A stretch of DNA of 64,000 nt from Amycolatopsis anabasis. Its GTDB lineage: Bacteria > Actinomycetota > Actinomycetes > Mycobacteriales > Pseudonocardiaceae. A program made the translations under genes and the position numbers. The stretch covers positions 1 through 64,000 of the forward strand of contig NZ_VTHK01000046.1 of NCBI RefSeq assembly GCF_009765355.1. Direction: 5' to 3'. The notes beneath the pieces were generated by a model, which worked only from the letters and a program-made list of their open reading frames with translations, searched no databases and had not been told where the DNA came from. Positions 60,401-64,000 of the stretch are shown one piece after another. Within the stretch, counting starts at the first letter, position 1. Each line of letters starts with the position of its first letter.

Positions 60401-60636
60401 CGCACGGCGGCGATCCGGAGTCGTGGATGCTCGAGGGCTCGACTGATCGGACACAGTGGACAGTGCTGGACGAGCGGCACGACCAGGTGTTCCGCTGGCG
60501 GCGCCAGACCCGGCCGTTCGCCCTCGCCGAGCCCGCCGAATACCCGTACTTCCGGCTGCGCATCACCGGCTCCACCGGCCGCCGGGTCACCCTCGCGCAA
60601 TGGGAACTGCTGGCCCGCCAGGAAGGTGGCCGGTGA
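57409..60636 (+). CDS. GH92 alpha-mannosidase without signal peptide
   Basis: A 1075-residue paralogue of the preceding enzyme. It begins straight at the domain following the first enzyme's signal peptide (TEFFTSFEDGDPQPVGPVR), lacks the N-terminal F5/8 insert and the GPV solenoid, and keeps the GH92 module (GFWDTYRTTWPAYALLTPRR; YPGDEDNGEMSAWYVFGALG) and a C-terminal F5/8-like domain (~960-1070). No signal peptide or upstream start encoding one was found in the 61-bp gap. It could be cytosolic or exported another way. ATG 57409; its stop overlaps the FUSC gene. Confidence 0.92.
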   Translation: MPSAASRTEFFTSFEDGDPQPVGPVRIGAGPERSPTARAGAGFTGRHALRFEAAAFTRAVLFEVDLLVTERSELSYVIFPESGAEPGYGATFAALDVEFDDGSTLSGLGAADQYGFPLSALEQGAAKTLYVDQWNLVRCRIGDLAAGRTARAIVLTVDPPAGSGPVTGWLDDVRIAVRTPEPAREPVDYVRTTRGTQSSADFSRGNTFPATAVPHGFNFWTPVTDASVTNWLYEYHRRNDERNRPALEAFALSHQPSPWMGDRHTFQVMPGIGPVVADRRARALPFSHQDEIDRPHHYGVRFANGITTDIAPADHAAIFRFTFPRDRGWLLFDNTANRGGLRLHPARGRITGHTWVRSRLSTGARRMFVYATFDRPALAGKKLRKPPWRQVTGCLVFNAREVTMRIATSLISLAQAKRNLELEIGDRTTFDEVRERARRSWQDVLGRIELEGATEDQLTTFYSSLYRLFLYPNSGHENTKTGIRHASPVRRSLRPSTRRRTGAKIVDGPMFVNNGFWDTYRTTWPAYALLTPRRCGDLIEGFVQQYREGGWISRWSSPGYANLMTGTSSDVAFADAYLKGVRGFDVEAAYDAAVKNATVSPPSKQVGRKGLHESIFLGYTPTSTPEGLSWALEGCVNDFGIANLAQRLYEESAQDDPRRREYLDNARYFRQRALHYVHHFDARIGFFQGRDPRGRWRRSPGDYDPALWGFDYTETNGWNTAFSVPHDGRGLAGLLGGRPKLESTLDTFFATPETGRKPGSYGGIIHEMTEARDIRLGQYGHSNQPSHHIPYMYNHAGAPSKTQAIVREVLARCYLGSEIGQGYPGDEDNGEMSAWYVFGALGFYPLGVGSPHYAIGSPLFAKATIHLENGKDVIINAPGNTAQTVYVRGLTINGVPHPTTSVPHATLAGGAVLEFDLATTPCEWGRLAVPPSLTEEDAPPRPLRDLVGEARCDDGTDPAALFDDTTRTQVTFRSTSPAVEFLGKPSGVVEMYTLTSGSHGGDPESWMLEGSTDRTQWTVLDERHDQVFRWRRQTRPFALAEPAEYPYFRLRITGSTGRRVTLAQWELLARQEGGR

Positions 60637-62813
60637 TCCGCAAGGTGTGGGACGCCGCCCGTGACCGGCTGGTGGCCTCCGATCCCGGTTTCCTGCGCCT
60701 GCGGCTGGGCCTGTCCGCGGTGTTCGGCATCGTGCTCGCGGTCGGCGCGCTGCTCCCGCTCGGGCAGCCGCTGACCGTCATGCTGGTGGGCGCCATCAGC
60801 GCGATGACCGCGGCCTTCACCGTGCACGACGACACCCCCGGCCAGCAGGCGGTCACGCTCGTGCTGGCCCTGGTCGCCGGCGCGGCTTCGCTGACCGTGG
60901 CCAGCCTCGGCACCTCGGCGCCGCCGACCGACAGCGTCGTGTTCGTGCTGCTGATCTTCGTCGCGGTGTACGCGCAGCGGTTCGGCGCGCGGGGCACCGC
61001 GCTCGGCTCGATCGCGTTCTTCCTGTTCTTCTTCGCCATGTTCCTGCAGACCCACCTGCGCCAGCTGCCCGCGCTGCTGCTCGCCCTGCTGATCGGCATC
61101 GCGAGCAACGCGGTGGTCCGCTACGTACTGCTCCCCCGGCGGGCGGACGCGGAGTTCCTGCGCATCCGGCGGGCGTTCCGCGCGCGGCTCGGCGCGGTGG
61201 TCCGGGCCGCCGAGGCGTACCTGGCCGGCGGTGGCGGCGACCGGGCCCGCGCCCAGTTGCGCCGCGCGAACTCCCGGCTGCACGAATGCGTCCTGCTCAT
61301 CGAGGACACCGCGCCGGACGTCGTCGACCAGCGCGCCGCGGACATGCTGCGCCGCCGGGCGATCGAGGTCGAACTCGCCGTCCAGTGGCTGGCGATGATC
61401 ACCCAGCGCACCGCGACCGAGGACCTCGACCCGCGGGTGCGCGACGGGCTGATCGAAAGCCTGCGCCGGTTCCACTCGCTGATCGAACGGGACCCGCGGG
61501 ACCTGCCGTTGATCAGCGAGACCGGTGAGTTCAGCAAGATGCTCGTCGAAGGCAGCCGCCTCGCCGAACGCCCGGAACCCGGTGACGAACTGCGCCGCGC
61601 GCTCGCCGAGCTCGCGCTGGCCGACGTCAACGCCCAGCGCATCGCCGAACGCGACTACTCCGCCGAAAACGGCCAGGCGACGCTACCCGAGGAGGAACCC
61701 GAGAAGACCCGGGTGTTCGCCTACGACAACCAGACCCGCAGCGCCATCCAGGCGGTGGTGGGCGGCGGGCTCGCGGTCCTCGGCGGCGAACTGGTGTCCC
61801 ATCAGCGCTGGTACTGGGCGGTGCTGACGGTCTTCGTGGTGTTCATCGGGTCGTCCACGGCCGGGGCGACCTTCGTCAAGGGCGCCCGGCGGCTGGCCGG
61901 GACGCTCATCGGCATCCTCGGCGGCGTCCTGCTGGCGCTGCTGGTCACCGGGAGCACCCCGGCCACGCTCGCGCTGATCCTGGTCTGCGTGTTCGGGATG
62001 GTCTACATGTCCCGGGTTTCGCAACTGGTGATGGCGTTCTTCATCACCAGCATGCTCGGCCTGCTCTACAGCCTGCTGGGCACGTTCAGCCTGGAAGTGC
62101 TGTGGATCCGGCTCGCCGAGACCGCGGTGGGCGCGGCCGCCGGCGTCCTGGCCGCCGTGGTGATCGTGCCGGTGCGCACCCGGTCGGTCATGCTCGACGA
62201 CATCGCCGAGGTGCTGAGCGACCTGCGCGAATTCCTGATCCAGGTCACCGATCTGCTCTCCGGCAAGGAGAACGTGAACGTCATCGAACTGTCCCGCGAA
62301 CTGGACCGGGCGGTCGAGCAGGTCCGGACGACGGTGGAACCGCTCACCCATCCGATCAACGTGCGCAGCGCCCGCCGGGACTACGGCTGGTACGTGCTGA
62401 CCACCCTGGAAACCCTCGCGTTCCGCGCCCGGCACGTGGCCGCCCGCGCGCAACCGGGACTGCTCGCCGGGGACGACCGGCTCACCGGGCTCGTCGACCG
62501 GATCATCGCGAACGTGGACGCCCTGCTGGAAGTGGTGCGCGTGCAGGTCGTGCCGAGCCACCGGAAGCTGGTCCGGGAAAGCGGCACGCCCGCGTGCGAC
62601 GACGTCTCCGACCCCCGCGCCCGCGCGGTGCTGTCCAGCCTCGACCAGCTCGACGCGGGCGTGATCGGACTCGGCAAAGCCTTCGGTGTGGAGTCGGACA
62701 CAGAAAGTGCTCAATCGGTCAAGGAACACGTGAGGCGACGCACCCGATCGGTGCAGGCAGAGGCGGATAGCATCCCGGGTACAACCGAACCCGTAAGCAG
62801 GAGAACGCAATGA
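60633..62813 (+). CDS. FUSC-family (aromatic acid exporter/YccC-like) membrane protein
   Basis: A 726-residue inner-membrane protein with two blocks of about six helices. The first covers residues ~20-165 (LGLSAVFGIVLAVGALLPLG; GSIAFFLFFFAMFLQTHLRQ). A soluble helical region precedes the second (~370-520: LTVFVVFIGSSTAGATFVKG; ARRLAGTLIGILGGVLLALL), followed by a C-terminal helical domain. This is the FUSC/AaeB/YccS pattern, linked to efflux of organic acids. GTG 60633 overlaps the GH92 stop (GTGA), and its own stop overlaps the mdh ATG. Confidence 0.88.
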   Translation: MIRKVWDAARDRLVASDPGFLRLRLGLSAVFGIVLAVGALLPLGQPLTVMLVGAISAMTAAFTVHDDTPGQQAVTLVLALVAGAASLTVASLGTSAPPTDSVVFVLLIFVAVYAQRFGARGTALGSIAFFLFFFAMFLQTHLRQLPALLLALLIGIASNAVVRYVLLPRRADAEFLRIRRAFRARLGAVVRAAEAYLAGGGGDRARAQLRRANSRLHECVLLIEDTAPDVVDQRAADMLRRRAIEVELAVQWLAMITQRTATEDLDPRVRDGLIESLRRFHSLIERDPRDLPLISETGEFSKMLVEGSRLAERPEPGDELRRALAELALADVNAQRIAERDYSAENGQATLPEEEPEKTRVFAYDNQTRSAIQAVVGGGLAVLGGELVSHQRWYWAVLTVFVVFIGSSTAGATFVKGARRLAGTLIGILGGVLLALLVTGSTPATLALILVCVFGMVYMSRVSQLVMAFFITSMLGLLYSLLGTFSLEVLWIRLAETAVGAAAGVLAAVVIVPVRTRSVMLDDIAEVLSDLREFLIQVTDLLSGKENVNVIELSRELDRAVEQVRTTVEPLTHPINVRSARRDYGWYVLTTLETLAFRARHVAARAQPGLLAGDDRLTGLVDRIIANVDALLEVVRVQVVPSHRKLVRESGTPACDDVSDPRARAVLSSLDQLDAGVIGLGKAFGVESDTESAQSVKEHVRRRTRSVQAEADSIPGTTEPVSRRTQ

Positions 62814-63799
62814 CCCAAGCCCCTGTCAACGTCACCGTCACCGGCGCGGCCGGCCAGATCGGCTACGCCCTGCTGTTCCGCATCGCGTCCGGTCAGCTGC
62901 TCGGCCCGGACACCCCGGTGAAGCTGCGGCTCCTGGAGATCCCGCAGGCGGTCAAGGCGGCGGAGGGCACCGCGCTCGAACTGGAGGACGGCGCGTTCCC
63001 GCTGCTCGCGGGCACCGACATCTTCGACGACCCCAAGCAGGCGTTCGAGGGCACCAACGTGGCGCTGCTGGTCGGCGCCCGCCCGCGGACCAAGGGCATG
63101 GAGCGCGGCGACCTCCTCGAGGCGAACGGCGGGATCTTCAAGCCGCAGGGCGAGGCGATCAACGCCGGCGCGGCCGACGACGTCAAGGTGCTGGTGGTCG
63201 GCAACCCCGCCAACACGAACGCGCTGATCGCGCGCTCCCACGCGCCGGACGTCCCGGCCGAGCGCTTCACCGCGATGACCCGGCTCGACCACAACCGGGC
63301 GCTGGCGCAGCTGGCCAAGAAGCTCGGTGTCCCGGTAACCGAGATCAAGAAGCTGGCGATCTGGGGCAACCACTCCGCGACCCAGTACCCGAACATCTTC
63401 CACGCCGAGGTCGCGGGCAAGAACGCGGCCGAGGCCGTGAACGACGAGAAGTGGCTGGCCGAGGAGTTCATCCCGACCGTCGCCAAGCGCGGCGCGGCGA
63501 TCATCGAGGCCCGCGGCGCGTCCTCGGCGGCGTCCGCGGCATCCGCGGCGATCGACCACGTGTACACCTGGGTCAACGGCACCCCGGAGGGCGACTGGAC
63601 CTCGGCCGCCGTCATCTCCGACGGTTCCTACGGCGTGCCGGAGGGCCTGATCTCCTCGTTCCCGGTGACCGCGAAGAACGGCCGCTACGAGATCGTGCAG
63701 GGCCTGGAGATCAACGACTTCTCCCGCCAGCGCATCGACGCCTCGGTGCAGGAACTGGTCGACGAGCGCGACGCCGTCCAGAAGCTCGGCCTCATCTGA
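62810..63799 (+). CDS. mdh: malate dehydrogenase
   Basis: A 329-residue NAD-dependent malate dehydrogenase of the type 2 (Aquaspirillum/cytosolic-like) group. The NAD loop is VTVTGAAGQIGYALLFRIAS. Substrate-binding arginines lie in VGARPRTKGMERGDLLEANG, the catalytic Asp is in MTRLDHNRALAQLAKKLG and the catalytic His in AIWGNHSATQYPN. It converts malate to oxaloacetate in the TCA cycle. ATG 62810 follows AGGAG and overlaps the FUSC stop (ATGA), an unusual coupling for a housekeeping gene; it probably also has its own promoter inside the FUSC gene. Confidence 0.96.
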   Translation: MTQAPVNVTVTGAAGQIGYALLFRIASGQLLGPDTPVKLRLLEIPQAVKAAEGTALELEDGAFPLLAGTDIFDDPKQAFEGTNVALLVGARPRTKGMERGDLLEANGGIFKPQGEAINAGAADDVKVLVVGNPANTNALIARSHAPDVPAERFTAMTRLDHNRALAQLAKKLGVPVTEIKKLAIWGNHSATQYPNIFHAEVAGKNAAEAVNDEKWLAEEFIPTVAKRGAAIIEARGASSAASAASAAIDHVYTWVNGTPEGDWTSAAVISDGSYGVPEGLISSFPVTAKNGRYEIVQGLEINDFSRQRIDASVQELVDERDAVQKLGLI

Positions 63800-63816
63800 T
63801 TCGAACCTGACTCGTT

Positions 63817-63848
63817 CGGCGGGGGTGGCCCGGCGGTCACCCCCGCCG
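63817..63848. terminator. bidirectional hairpin terminator after mdh
   Basis: CGGCGGGGGTG (63817-63827) and CACCCCCGCCG (63838-63848) are perfect 11-bp arms with a 10-bp loop, between convergent mdh and the desaturase gene. Confidence 0.7.
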
Positions 63849-63851
63849 CGG

Positions 63852-64000
63852 TCAGCTCGCGCTGAGTTTCGCCAGGCGTCGCGGAGTCGGCCAGCGGACC
63901 TTCCACACCCAGCCGAGCAGTTCGAACCAGCGGATCACCCGGGCCGAGATGTCCAACTGCCCGCGCCGTACCCCGTGCCGTGCGCAGGTCGGATCCGCGT
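63852..64000 (-). CDS. acyl-CoA desaturase, C-terminal fragment
   Basis: The minus-strand frame ending with TGA at 63852-63854 is open to the window edge and gives a 48-residue tail with CARHGVRRGQLDISARVIRW followed by FELLGWVWKVRWPTP. The HGxxxxQxDxSxxxI block and the aromatic-rich helix are the end of membrane-bound fatty acyl-CoA delta-9 desaturases, where this His is part of the third iron-binding histidine box region. The N-terminal part lies beyond 64000. Confidence 0.72.
   Translation of the reverse strand, partial: ADPTCARHGVRRGQLDISARVIRWFELLGWVWKVRWPTPRRLAKLSAS

Overview
The window is high-GC DNA (roughly 70% G+C by eye, strongly third-position biased) with short gaps, many GTG/TTG starts and dense 4-bp ATGA/GTGA gene overlaps. 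DUF397 and Scr1-type (WhiJ/AbaA-like) regulators, DUF3090/SCO1664 genes, an MptB-type mannosyltransferase and F420-type split-barrel proteins all point to a mycolic-acid-lineage or pseudonocardial actinomycete. An Amycolatopsis-like Pseudonocardiaceae chromosome is my best guess, from gene content only. No rRNA, tRNA, CRISPR array, insertion sequence or biosynthetic core enzyme was seen.

Layout. 0.1-8.1 kb: XRE-cupin regulator, methyltransferase, class III aminotransferase, YCII protein plus ECF sigma pair, HxlR regulator divergent from an enoyl-CoA hydratase, zinc-ribbon protein, SGNH hydrolase, TetR. 8.1-10.1 kb: an AT-richer cassette (68-aa protein, DUF6879, Scr1-type regulator, odd small ORF) bracketed by a near-perfect ~24-bp direct repeat. 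10.2-13.9 kb: MHS transporter, IS30-HTH/GbsR-like regulator, P450 plus 3Fe-4S ferredoxin. 13.9-18.9 kb: SPFH/NfeD membrane pair, DUF3097, and a TetR/SDR divergon with twin operators. 18.9-27.5 kb: small-molecule kinase, frameshifted metallo-hydrolase, PLP decarboxylase, alpha/beta hydrolase, DUF3090/SCO1664, S9 peptidase, S66 LD-carboxypeptidase. 27.4-29.5 kb: a second Scr1 regulator with DUF397, divergent from DUF4326.

29.5-35.5 kb is a compact catabolic locus: enolase-superfamily enzyme, aldehyde dehydrogenase, split ThDP 2-oxoacid decarboxylase, GntR and an ACS-family transporter. The operon promoter and the transporter promoter share a 14-bp dyad AGTnGCATGCnACT, so they probably form one regulon for an unidentified hydroxy- or sugar-acid. 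This is the best candidate for an undescribed pathway here. 35.5-40.8 kb: a TetR with three phased operators controlling a TetX-like monooxygenase and an SDR, then a metallo-hydrolase and MptB.

40.9-49.7 kb: a peptide ABC importer divergent from an epimerase, an M55 D-aminopeptidase and an M20 peptidase, with a DasR-like operator core between them. This looks like uptake and degradation of cell-wall peptides. 49.7-52.9 kb: epoxide hydrolase, FMN reductase, MmyB-type regulator. 53.0-64.0 kb: two tandem GH92 alpha-mannosidase-type enzymes (one secreted with a C-terminal GPV solenoid, one without a signal peptide), a FUSC-type transporter and malate dehydrogenase in a translationally coupled string, then the 3' end of an acyl-CoA desaturase.
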